Shown here one piece after another: positions 11,806-23,200 of a stretch of 64,000 bases of DNA. Numbering within the stretch: the first letter of the stretch is position 1; each line of letters begins with the position of its first letter. This DNA comes from Rhyacichthys aspro (taxonomy: Eukaryota; Chordata; Actinopteri; Gobiiformes; Rhyacichthyidae). The DNA lies in the NCBI GenBank assembly GCA_036850595.1, contig CM072168.1, positions 19,958,936 through 20,022,935 of the forward strand, read 5' to 3'. The notes under the pieces are model-generated. The model saw only the letters and a list, made by a program, of their open reading frames with translations. It made no database searches and had not been told where the DNA came from. A program made the translations under genes and the position numbers.

Positions 11806-14800
11806 ATGAAGATGGAGGCAGCAGAGGCTCAGCAGGCAGACACTGCTGTGACTGAGACCGAGAGCCAGCAGATCACCCCAGCACAGATCGCCACATTGGC
11901 TCAGGTATCCATGACCCCAGGCCACGCCTCAGCCACGGGCCCCACAGTGACACTGGTGCAGCTTCCCAACGGGCAGACGGTTCAGGTGCACGGTGTCATT
12001 CAGGCAGCGCAGCCGTCAGTCATACAGTCCCCACAGGTCCAGGCCGTTCAGGTAAACATCAAACACTCCTAGAGCCAGGTTCAGCCTCATCACACTCACA
12101 GCAGAAACAGTACATGAGTGCTTTTGTTTTACAGATCTCCACTATTGCAGAGAGCGAGGACTCACAGGAGTCAGTGGACAGTGTGACCGACTCCCAGAAA
12201 CGCAGAGAGATCCTGTCCCGACGCCCTTCATACAGGTCAGCACACCACCAGTAATGCTTGTGATTCACTGGTGCTTGAAGGTTTATTTTTCTTTAAGATG
12301 TGCCACAACATAGTCTATGAATTGTTTAACATGGGGAAACACAGTGTTTTAAAATAGAACTTAAAAGTGCTTGAAAAAGTTGTATAAATTCTATATGTTT
12401 GGTCCAAGGCTGATGTGTCACTCTCACTGTTGGTCCAACAGAAAGATCCTCAATGACCTGTCTTCAGACGCCCCGGCTGTGCCTCGTATCGAGGAGGAGA
12501 AGGCGGAGGAGGACTCAGCGTCGGCGGCTGCTGCTACACCCGCCATCACCACAGTGACAGTCCCCACACCCATTTATCAGACCAGCAGCGGACAGTACAG
12601 TAGGTCCACACAGATCAGAGTGGGATACACGGAAAACATGGTGCATTTGTTGCTCTTGGAATCGTTGTTGAACATTGACAATGACTTGACACTAGCAGCA
12701 GTGAGTCTGGGTCCTATTCTTTTGGCATAAAATGAATTGCTTTGCATCACTCTCAACCAAAAGATCTAGATGCTTGGTCCAGTTTGTGTAAAGACGGTGC
12801 TGGTAGCTGTGGCAGTTTCATCTTTTATGCTAAATGAGAGTAACGAGTATACACTACACAAAGACTAGTTTCTCAGTGACACAGAACTGGTTTTCACATG
12901 TTGCCCGTTGCCTCCAGGTAAAAGACCTCGGTCCGTCATATTCTTTTGAAATCGATATTTCAGAAACACCTCGAGGAAATTCCTTAAATTTGTCCCAAGT
13001 TTGAACTCATGAACTAAAATTTAAAAAACAACATTAATTTACTTTTAGGGAGAATACAGACAGTTTTATTTGGACATTTACCCTAAAAAGAATGATATGA
13101 TACTTTTAAACAGTATGAGCCGTAATGTGATACATAATACACTCCTCTGTTGAATGTGTGACATGAAAGATCCCTGTGTCTCCTTCACAAGTCTCACATT
13201 TCACTTTTGTGAGAATGTGTCTTTACTACATTCTTCACTGTTTCGAGACATTTGAGGATTGAGTACAGGCCTGTCCTTTGTCAAAGATTTAGAACGTAAT
13301 CTGTTGTTTTGAAAAGAGTAAATTGTTTTTAGGTTGTTGTTGCTTGTTTAGTGTTTGTCTTCGGCTCTAGATTTGATGTTTTCTTTTCTGTACGACAAGG
13401 CATAGACCATTTATAAAACAGTCTGGACTGCAATCATTTGTAATGAATCCAAATCTCTGCAAATTCACTAAAATATTTCAGAAGTTGAGGGAATTGCGGA
13501 CATTTTTTTGAACAAAAAGGGGCTCTAACTTGGTAATAATGTAAGTAGGTGACCTTTAAAAGACTGTGACGGGTCCTTTTTTCCACATATTTCCATTGGT
13601 ATTTAAACTGTCATTGTCCTATTCTCGTTTCTGTCCATATCCACAGTTGCGATCACACAGGGCGGGGCCATCCAGCTCGCTAATAACGGCACAGATGGAG
13701 TCCAGGGCATCCAGACCCTGACCGCAGCTCAGCCCGGGGCAACTATCCTTCAGTACGCACAAACCAGCGACGGACAGCAGATCCTGGTGCCCAGTAACCA
13801 GGTGGTGGTCCAAGGTGGGGCTGAATGTTCTCATATTAGCTCAAGTAGTGCTGGATCAGGTCATGTAACTTCTGTTGAATGGGCTGTTTATTGATTATTA
13901 TCCTATGATCTCACGTCTTGGTCTCACCGTGGTCTCCAGCTGCCTCGGGTGACGTCCAGGCCTATCAGATCCGAGCGGCCCCTGCCAGCACCATCGCTCC
14001 TGGAGTCGTCATGGCCTCGTCCCCGGCTCTGCCCACACAAGGAGCCACGGAGGAGGTCACCCGCAAAAGGGAGGTCCGCCTCATGAAGAACAGGTATCAT
14101 TCACCCATTCAGATTAATCTCCTTTTTATATTTCTGACAGTTTCTGACAAATATCTCGTCTGTCAGCCTTGTGTCTCATTCAGATTAAGGCTCAACAACA
14201 AAAGAGGCCATGGTGAGCTTTTATAGTGCGTCCTGGTGTTGTGTAAAGAAAGGTCGAATGTGACAGTGGTTCTTGAGACAAAGGAGAAAACATGTTCACG
14301 TCACAAAATGTTATATTGTTTATTATACATAAAAAAACCCATTGAAGACTAATCTGAATATTTATATACTAATCTAATATGTGACAAGGAGCTTTGAAAA
14401 ACACCAAGCATATACCTTATATCTAAATGTCATTGTGTGTAAGTATTGGGATAAATAATATAGTTTTAAAATATATATACTGTATTTTTTGACCCTAAAG
14501 ACCTTTTTAGTGTTTTAAAATATCTCCATATGCATTTTGCCAACAGAGGTCATCATATACAAGCTTATTAGCCGACAGAAACTGCAAATTCTGCATCAAC
14601 AAAATGATTTGGGCTTGTGCGTGTGCTGTCAGTGAGTGAGTAGAGAACATTAGTCAGTGGGTGGATATTTAGCTGTTCTATTTTTATGGTCAGTTGATGC
14701 TTGTTCTTCTCAATTTTATATTTTCTGTAACACCAGACTTGTTCAGAAAAGCTGCCTCCTCTAAAAAATAAAAATATCATCCCAGATTGAAGGACTATGA

Positions 14801-15061
14801 AAGGGGTTGTTGTAAACTCATTCTGTTCTGTCAGGATTTTACCTCTGAAGCTGTAATTCCTCTAAATCCTTCACAAAGTCAGAGTAAAGTTGACTGTTTT
14901 GTCGCTCTTCCTGCAGAGAGGCAGCTCGCGAATGTCGCCGGAAGAAGAAAGAGTACGTTAAGTGTCTGGAAAACCGAGTGGCCGTCCTGGAAAACCAAAA
15001 CAAGACGCTAATCGAAGAACTCAAAGCCCTTAAAGACCTTTACTGCCATAAATCCGAGTAG
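11806..15061 (+). CDS. creb1: CREB1, cAMP-responsive element-binding protein 1
   Basis: Six coding exons join in frame with GT/AG boundaries: 11806-12051, 12135-12235, 12442-12599, 13647-13814, 13940-14093 and 14917-15061. They encode 323 residues, against 327 for the human isoform without the alpha exon. The order is a glutamine-rich Q1 region (exon 1-2 residues such as VTLVQLPNGQTVQVHGVIQ), the kinase-inducible domain with the PKA site RRPSY (Ser114, equivalent to human Ser133), the Q2 domain (QLANNGTDGVQ, ILVPSNQVVVQ) and a C-terminal bZIP. The basic region includes NREAARECRRKKKEY, and the zipper leucines are 293, 300, 307 and 314. It is a nuclear transcription factor that binds TGACGTCA and recruits CBP/p300 when phosphorylated. 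I chose the ATG at 11806, directly after the acceptor; 11812 is an in-frame alternative. The teleost paralogue (a or b) is not resolved. Confidence 0.98.
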
Positions 15062-17099
15062 GTCCTGTCCTCCAGCGTCGAGATGGGCCAAGTAGCATCT
15101 CATTTCAAATACTTTAACGTTTTCATTTGCCTGTCTTGCCCTTCGTTTGCACATTAAACCCACTTTTACTTACATAGTGCTTCTCTTCAGTAGGCTGTGG
15201 CACAGACCCAGAAATGAGCCTTTGCTTAAATATAATGCACTTACTTCTGCTCTTGAGCAAATTCATCACTAAAACAAAGCAAAGGGACTATTTCTAGTGT
15301 TTTATTCTGCAATGTGAAGATAATTTGACACATGAACCCAGTTATAACATGGAGAGTGTTTTATTGTCTTTTTATATTTGCTGTTAACTGCCAGAGAAAT
15401 GCTTTGTCCATAAGTAAGCAGGTGTTTCTAAAAGCCTCCTGCAATCAGTATTTAGAACAGAGACTTTCACAAACTCCATTTACTCAAGACAGACCAAACC
15501 TGTCACGAGTATATCCCTGACAAAAACATTAACAACTGCTGTGGTTCTGGGTTTTGGACAAGAAATATAAATCGAGCATTAAACCATGTGACCGCCTAAC
15601 TTCACAGCCTATTAGAAGAGAAAAAAACGATCGATACTTGCACAAAAGTAACTCCAAAGCACACTTATCATCTTCTGACTGCTCTATAAAGCAGCTGGCA
15701 ATACAGTGTATCCAGAAGGGAATAATGCTGACGTGGGACGAAAAAGGAGAGAGCATTTTATGACTTAATGACTGGCAACATCAACAATAGAGCCATGTTT
15801 TCAGTGAGCGGTGGGGTATGTGTCGGGTCAGTAATGTACAGATTGGTGTTAGGTAACAACACCACAGTACAATAAACATATTTAGGACACTTCTTCCCCT
15901 ATTTGACAGTGGAAAACCCTCTAAAAGCGTGCCATACTGACCCGACCCATTCCCTACCGCTCAAATGGAAACTCACATGGTGTATATTGATTGCCATTAT
16001 ATTATAAACAAAAGAAATAGGAGCATATTATTAGAAACTGGGGCATTTTCTTCAGCTAATCGTCTATAAAGATGTGTGCTATGTGATAAATATCTTGGGG
16101 ACTGTTTATAGGACACATACAGACCGGTGACTAACAAAAAGAAACAAGTCTGTATGTGCTACGCGTTTACTTTTTATATAGCTGTACATAGACTCTACAG
16201 CATGTGTAGACTTCATTTATTTCAGTTCATTTGATATGAAACATGTTCTTGTATGAACCGACTTTGCAGATTTGTAACATAGGTGTAAAATAGAGGACGG
16301 TGTAGAGGGTCTGTCCATGAGACCCGCAGCAGACCCGATCACAGTCACGGCAGCTAAAGGGAAAAGAAAAGGCCTTGTGACATTTTCAGAGTGATGTACT
16401 TTGTTCAGTGTTTGTAGAGGTTGGTGCGAGCAGCTGGGGTCTACATTTTGGATCAGTTTTAGTTCATTTTAGCTGCAAAATACATATATTGTGCCACAAA
16501 GAGTTTGTGTTCAGGCTTCAAACTGAGCTCAAGTGAGTGTTTTATTTCCTAAGCCTTGAAGCTCTTAAGCAGAAATGGTGTTGTCTCTTTCATATCTTGT
16601 AATTAATCATGACATTTTACTTCAAAATACGCCCACAATCTTATCTCAATTTATCTCAAGTCATTTTTTTTATTAGACCCTCCATAAATAATGCTGTTTT
16701 TGATGCACTGCAGTTCATTTAATACAAAATATGTGGCACATTTAAGACTGGATTTCCACTATAATCTCAATCTCCAAATTTGAATCCTTTCCAAGTGGAC
16801 TGGATTTAATTTCACTCTCAATTTAGCACATTTAGCCTCTGTGCTAGCAAAATCATTCATCCTATATGTTACTTTTTACCTTGGAAATCGTTTTTAATTG
16901 ATATTATTCTAATTAGTTTGCAAAACAACTGAAATTCCTGATACTTTTTTTAATATTAAGACCATGGAAAACATACTGAATCCATTTTTTACCCAAATAC
17001 ATTGCCAAAAATGTATCACCTGCAGCGTTTAACTATTCTATTATTAGTTACTATTGTGTTTTGTTTTTCATTAGATCATATTAAATCTACACATTCATT

Positions 17100-17420
17100 G
17101 CTGAAGATTATTTTAAATTTAAAGGAGAAGTGATTTTGTGTTTTTTGGTCCATAGTGGCTAAATTTCCTTCAGCTTTTGCAGTTGCCTTCACGTTTTGCC
17201 ATTAACCAAATCAGCAACGGAGACTCATTTACCGCAAACAAATTAGAGATTGTTTTAGATTTAAAGAAGAAGTAAGTGATTCAGTGAGTTTTTTGGCTCA
17301 GAAACTCACTCACTTAAAACCCGTAATGAGTTCTCTTTTCTGATTGGATAAAAGAGGACGGGATACTACAAAATTAATTCTGTTTGTTGTAAATTAAAGC
17401 AACTAATTCAACAACCTATA
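17100..17420. repeat. Dispersed repeat family B copy
   Basis: It shares AAAGGAGAAGTGATTTT, TTCTGATTGGATAAAAGAGG and TTTGTTGTAAATTAAAG-type blocks with segments at 22010-22330, 33360-33640 and 60480-60640. Confidence 0.5.
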
Positions 17421-18103
17421 AAACTGACATATGTTTGAATATACAGCCATTTACACTTATTTAATACAAATCTGTTCTGCTATAAAGTTTTGAGATGTTT
17501 ATAAGATGGCACTAGAGTATTTACATCTAGTATTTAATGCTTATTTCTGCTTACAGCTTCAGAAACTGGCACATTTGGTACTTAAAGTGGGATTTTCATG
17601 TCTTATCACACATTTTTCATACATGTTTTTAATACTCAAGTAGTAATCATTTCCAAAAATATGTGATACTCATAAAGAGCCGGTGCTGAAAATAATAAAT
17701 AAACTACTGTTAATATAGTGGACTTTACTATGTGACGTATAATGCAATATCTTACCGACAGTGTTTTGTTTTTTTGTTTTTTGTTTTTCATTTCTGTGCC
17801 AGACTAGTTTTAACTCATGGGCCTCATTTTGTGCATGAAACAGATGGATTTACACGTCGTATATAGACTTTGTAGAAAACCAACGACTTTTCTAACGATT
17901 CATGTGATCACTTTATATATTGACACTTTTACAGGTTAATAGATGAAAGATGCCATTTATTGTATAGTATCTTGTTAAAGCAAATGTCACCAAATGATGC
18001 ATTATATACGGTTTGTTTGTGGGGAAAAAAACTCTATACCAGCCCATTATTTGGAAGTGCTGTTACTGTATTATCACTCTTTTGTAAACACTTGTTATGT
18101 CGT

Positions 18104-18109
18104 AATAAA
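18104..18109 (+). terminator. Candidate creb1 polyadenylation signal
   Basis: AATAAA is followed about 15 bp later by the GT-rich TTTTGTTGTGTTTTTG, a good downstream element. No transcript evidence is available. Confidence 0.5.
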
Positions 18110-18229
18110 CTCCAATTGAACATTTTGTTGTGTTTTTGTATCAATGGGAATAGTAGACAATAGTACAATACAATGGTCTAATAAAATTATACGAATAAAT
18201 TAGGGGGTGTATGGATACCACTTTTTCCA

Positions 18230-18370
18230 GAATTACTTAATTCAGGACGCGGGTTCAATTCCAGCTCGGGTCATCTGCTCTCCTCTCTCTCTCACTCTCT
18301 CTGTTTCCAGTGTATTTTCTCATGAATAAAACAAAAAAGGCCCAAAAAATTAAAATAAAAAATTAACATT
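18230..18370 (+). repeat. Truncated tRNA-derived SINE
   Basis: A B-box-like GGTTCAATTCCAGCTCGGGT is followed by a CT-rich tail and an A-rich stretch containing AAAAAAGGCCCAAAAAATT. The same order occurs in the SINE at 55055-55205. The 5' half with the A box is missing. Confidence 0.6.
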
Positions 18371-18914
18371 GTACTGAAATCTGTCTATGGTTCATAAATA
18401 TTGAGCAGTATCTACTAAATAAGTACTCTGCAAGTTAATTTTAGGTGCATTCTGGAAAAAAGTGGCATTAGAACATTTTTAGTATGAAAATACACCAAAT
18501 GTAATCTCGTAACTTGAAGAGATTCTTAAAAGGTCACAGTCACGTTAGGTTCATATATTCTTTTCAGTATTAAAAAATATAAATAAATAGAAATCATACT
18601 TTTCACAACAAGTGCTAGCTCTCCAAGAACCATCTTTATAGAAGATTAATTGCATTTATAGTTTACAAAGCAGGCAACTGTATTTGTATATGATTAATAT
18701 GAGTGAAATGTTATATACAGTATTTTTGACTTTTAATTTAACACAATAAGGTAGAAAACTGTTAAATGCGGCGGGGGGACATTGATTGATAACTACATTA
18801 AGTATAGAGTACACTTTCTCATTCAAAACAGGGTGTGGGACGCTGAGGATACAAAAATAGTAGCCTTGTAAATACGTTCCCATCGCTTTTAATCCTCTTT
18901 AATAGACAACCGAT

Positions 18915-19050
18915 TCAGCCAATCAGCGGTTAGGATGAATTCTTGTTTTGATTCATCAGCCAATGAGCGTGAATGGAATTCGTCAGTGGGCGGGGCTAGA
19001 ACCTCTTCCTGCCAAGCGCTGTTCGTGAGCACCGGCAACAGATGGCGGCG
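18915..19050. promoter_or_regulatory. TATA-less promoter-like block upstream of ccnyl1
   Basis: Two CCAAT boxes (18919-18923 and 18960-18964), a GC box GGGCGGGGC (18988-18996) and a YY1-type GATGGCGGC (19041-19049) lie within 130 bp. This is a typical housekeeping promoter arrangement. It is the best candidate for the ccnyl1 core promoter, about 1.2 kb before the ATG. The ATG inside the YY1 motif opens only an 11-codon frame (MAAVETLPDSC, then stop). Confidence 0.5.
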
Positions 19051-20260
19051 GTGGAGACGCTACCAGATTCGTGTTAGTCGTGTTTGGACAACATTAATAT
19101 CGTTTTATGAGCCTGAAATAAAGTAAAGTGTGTTCATTAATGTATTAAATATGACAAGCCGTCGATTGAAATCAGATACATGTAATACACCACCGTTTAT
19201 TAAAGTTATGTGTCAAAATAATCATTGCAGGTCTCATATATGTTACATTATTTTGTGTTTTGCTTTGTTTTTCTTTACAAAGTTACTTTAACAGGTAAAT
19301 ATATTTCTCTAAAGCTGATAAAGCCTGTAATACTTATACAACTGATTAAATATTGCAAGTATGAATGAAATGCGTTGTTGGCAAATTAAAATATCTTGTT
19401 GTTTGTCCAAGTGCGGTTGCCGTATCAAGAAGGCAGGCCGGCACACGCATGCGCAAAGCACTTTCAGAATCAAATTGGGTAGCGATGCGAATTGGGTGGT
19501 GACAAGCGGTACGGACAGTGATTCCAACGGAAGGAGTGGACACCGCTACAGAGACATTTTTTAGCGTTTTATTTAAGTTAAATGTCTAGAAATTATTTGA
19601 AAAACTGACGTCGCTTTGACCTCAACCTACTGTCCTTAATTTTATTCTATTTCGCGGTGAATTTTCCAGCGGAGGCCCTAAAATCCCTGGACTACAGTTG
19701 GCTGCCCGATCCGACTGCAAGAGGACAGCTGCTGGGATTGTTTAGAAACTGTCTGGAATTTTTGTATTTGTTATCAAGAAATGTAGGATTTTTTTTATAT
19801 AGTTTATCATCTGATGTGTTTACATTACCACAAAATCCTTTCGTTTTGTCAGATTTTTTTTTTGGAAAGAGAGCAGCTAATTTGGCTTCTCTGATCGAAA
19901 TGCTAGCTTGTTAGCCGCCTAGCATAGTTTCACCATGTTGAATGAATGAATGAACGACTGCATTGTAACCTCGTCAGACAACTTTATATTGTTTCCTTAA
20001 AAGGATTCAAACAATACAGAGGAAGTTACTGTTTAAAGACATTATGTCCCCGTTGTGTTGACATTTTCTCCAGTGTTATCGCCTCAAATGGACAGGAATG
20101 CGGTTCAGAAGAATTGGTGAACAGTGGCGACTGAAGAGATAGTGTCGGGCTGGCGCTGACTTCAAACTGCTGATGTTTGGAAGAAAGAGGACTTAAACTA
20201 GCGACGAATATTTGCACTATTCGGACTCGGCACCGTCAGTGTTAAAGGTTTAAAGGTGAA
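19051..20260 (+). other. ccnyl1: Probable 5' UTR and first intron region of ccnyl1
   Basis: This stretch runs between the promoter-like block and the ccnyl1 start codon. The ORFs in it are short and unsupported. An acceptor-like CATTTTCTCCAG near 20070 might begin the exon that carries the ATG. Confidence 0.35.
19446..19455. promoter_or_regulatory. NRF1-type motif CGCATGCGCA
   Basis: The decamer matches the core of the palindromic NRF1 consensus and lies in a modest GC-rich island at 19410-19540. It could mark a second start site for ccnyl1. Motif evidence only. Confidence 0.4.
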
Positions 20261-23200
20261 ATGGGGAACACGCTCTCATGCTGCGTCTCTCCCGAGTCCA
20301 GCCCCAAACTCCCATCGAGGCCGGCTCCGGAGCGGCTGGAGGAGGTGCCCACCAGCACCGACGTGAGCGACGACAACACGGGGCCCTACCTGCAGCACAT
20401 CAGCGACAGAGAGGTCCCAGACGGTACGTGAGGTCCACACAGGTGTATATCACAGGAAGAGGGGTCCACACAGGTGTATATCACAGGAAGAGGGGTCCAC
20501 ACAGGTGTATATCACAGGAAGAGGGGTCCACACAGGTGTATATCACAGGAAGAGGGGTCCACACAGGTGTAAGACACAGGAAAAGGGGTCCACACTGGTG
20601 TATATTAGAGGAAGAAGGGTCCACACAGGTGTATCACAAAGAGACACACAGGTGTAATACAAAGAGGGCCACACAGGTGTATATTACAGAAGAGGGGCAA
20701 AAATTACAGAAGAGGCAACTTATATTACAGGAAGAGGGGTCCACACAGGTGTATATCACAGGAAGAGGGGTCCACACAGGTGTATATCACAGGAAGAGGG
20801 GTCCACACAGGTGTATATCACAGAAAGAGGGGTCCACACAGGTGTATATCACAGAAAGAGGGGTCCACACAGGTGTATATCACAGGAAGAGGGGTCCACA
20901 CAGGTGTATATCAAGGTTTTTGTCCGTTTAAATAGGTTTACTTAAGGTTAAAGTTGTTGAAATCAAAATTTAATCAAAGACATTGACAGCAGTAAGTGTT
21001 TTAGGATAAACCGACTTAAATCTGCAAACGTCTGAAGGAAATTCCAATAAATAAGGAGAATGTTTTGCCATGTTTTTGCAGTTTTGAGTATGTCTTCAGA
21101 AAGGCTGTGGTCTGTATAGTTTTTTGTTGTTTACATGTATTTTAAAAGTCAGTTTTGGTTTAATCTGTCTGTTTTTACTCAGCTCAGACAAAAGCTGAAA
21201 TAAAAGACTTAGGGATATGTTAATGAAGATGTCAGAAAAAAGTATAAATAACTCCCAATCCTCAGAAAAGAGAGAAAGAGAGAAAGAGAAATTGCTCAGC
21301 TTCACTGCTTATTCAAGAAATGGTTTGGCCAGATGTTGATGCTTGTTTATAATCCTTTATATCGTGCACAATGGTAGGTTTAATTACTGGCAGCATCCTA
21401 CTGAAGTTTCCCTTTAAATAAGAACACATTTGTACTATAGATATCCTATATACAGCACACACAGCTGATGGAAAATGGTATTGGTCTTTTCCTGAGATGC
21501 TCATGTTGCATTGAACATAAACAAAGCAGTGACAAAACATCAATACAGGAATCTATACATACTCTGCCATAAGCCATTGATACCATACATAGATACATAC
21601 AATTTCGATGCACTAAGATCTGACAGGAACAAAGTGGAAAGAGTGAGCTGACAGGTTTTCTTTGTATCGTCACCAAAAAGAAATTCAGAGCGATAACTGA
21701 AGGCACATGAGCTAAGAATAAAACGACACACAGAGAGGTCATTCACACTGGTCACATGACACACTCCGGCCAATCAGTGCATCTTTTTCACAAAACAAAC
21801 CAAGAAAAGGTTGAAGCTGATTGTATTTTGTTGGTGTGAGCACATTATGATCATGATTATATATTTCCCCAAATAATATGCCACACGCCAGATCAGTTAT
21901 TATTGTTATTACCAGGTTATTCTTTTACACAAATTGTTCTGTCTCAGGCTTCAATCCAATTGTTTTCAAAGAGTCAGTCCTCAATTTCCTACATTTGTTT
22001 AAAGGAGAAGTAAGTGATTTTTGCTTATTATTATTACTATTTTGTATATAAAATAAGTGTTCGCTGTATACGCAAAGTGCTTCCTTGTTATTTATAGTGT
22101 TTATTCGATAACACATCCGTCCTAGTCCATCTGCTTTTCAACAAACAGAGAATCCATTTTCTGGTATTCCGTCCTTTTTTATCCAATCAGAAGAGAGGAC
22201 TCCTTAAACAAGGTGCTTTTCTGTGGCACAGCAAACAAAAAAACTAGCCGCATTTTAGTTGAGTTTGACCCTATAGTAGCCTGAAGGATGTTGTGTTAGC
22301 TCAGTAGGTTATGTTTGTTTGTTTCGCACTGATTTTTTGTGGTAAATGAGCTGCTGAAGTGTAAATAATGCAATGCTAACTGCAGAAATGGTTGTAAAAG
22401 ACTGCAAAAAACTACAGAGAAACACAAAAACAGCGTGTGTCTGTGCTGTCAATCAGAGCAGAGACGTGGTTGTGTTTTTGTTGAGCACAAGTGTGACGCC
22501 TGACGGGACAGAGCCTGACGGGACAGAGCCATGTGGGACAGCTGTCGGCAGACTCGGGGTCAGAGTGAGTCCTCCTGTCCTCTCTTCATACTCTCGGACT
22601 AATCCTCCGTCTTTACGTAACGAGCCGTCTGTGAAGATTTGGACAAAAAACAATCTTCTTTATTCACTTCTTATAAAAGTCTGGATGGAAAACCTCGAAA
22701 ACCCGGAAATAGAGGTGTTTTTTACCCACTTTTTTTGGGTTAAACTGAAGCAGAGGAAGAGAGCTGCACATGAAACCTGAGGAGTAGAAATCAAACTGCT
22801 GCTCTTAAGATTTACTAAAGATTTTGTTTTCCACTAAGTTCTCAGAGACATTTTGAAATCACAATATACATCAAAACTGTTAGTTCAATGCCTTAATTAC
22901 ATGAAACATTATAGTTTTGCTGTTGCTTCTTTGTGAATGACTGCGGGCCTTTATCAGTGTGACTCCACCTCATGACTTCCTCCTGTCTCCCTTCAGGCTG
23001 CAGCATCGAGAACAGACGTCTCGTGGTGATTCTCTCATCAGTGATGTCTCTGTGTGTTTGTTTTTTTTTTTCTTCCAGAGCTGGCGTTGGAGTCGAACCC
23101 TTCAGACCACGCCCGAGCCAGCACCATCTTCCTCTGCAAGTCCCAGACAGACGGTGAGCCCGACTCAAGATGACACACCATCAGGCGACAGAGTTTAAAA

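Larger units (their letters stand above)
15062..18125 (+). other. creb1: Probable creb1 3' UTR
   Basis: About 3 kb of AT-rich DNA without exons follows the creb1 stop and reaches a canonical AATAAA at 18104. Long 3' UTRs are typical of vertebrate CREB1. The part at 17100-17420 resembles dispersed family B, so the UTR contains or borders repeat sequence. Confidence 0.5.

Noticed and set aside
20278..20931. 217-codon ORF
   Set aside because: It begins out of frame within ccnyl1 exon 1 and continues through the intron 1 minisatellite.
22373..22780. 135-codon plus-strand ORF
   Set aside because: Intronic, with a short direct repeat inside and no recognisable domain.
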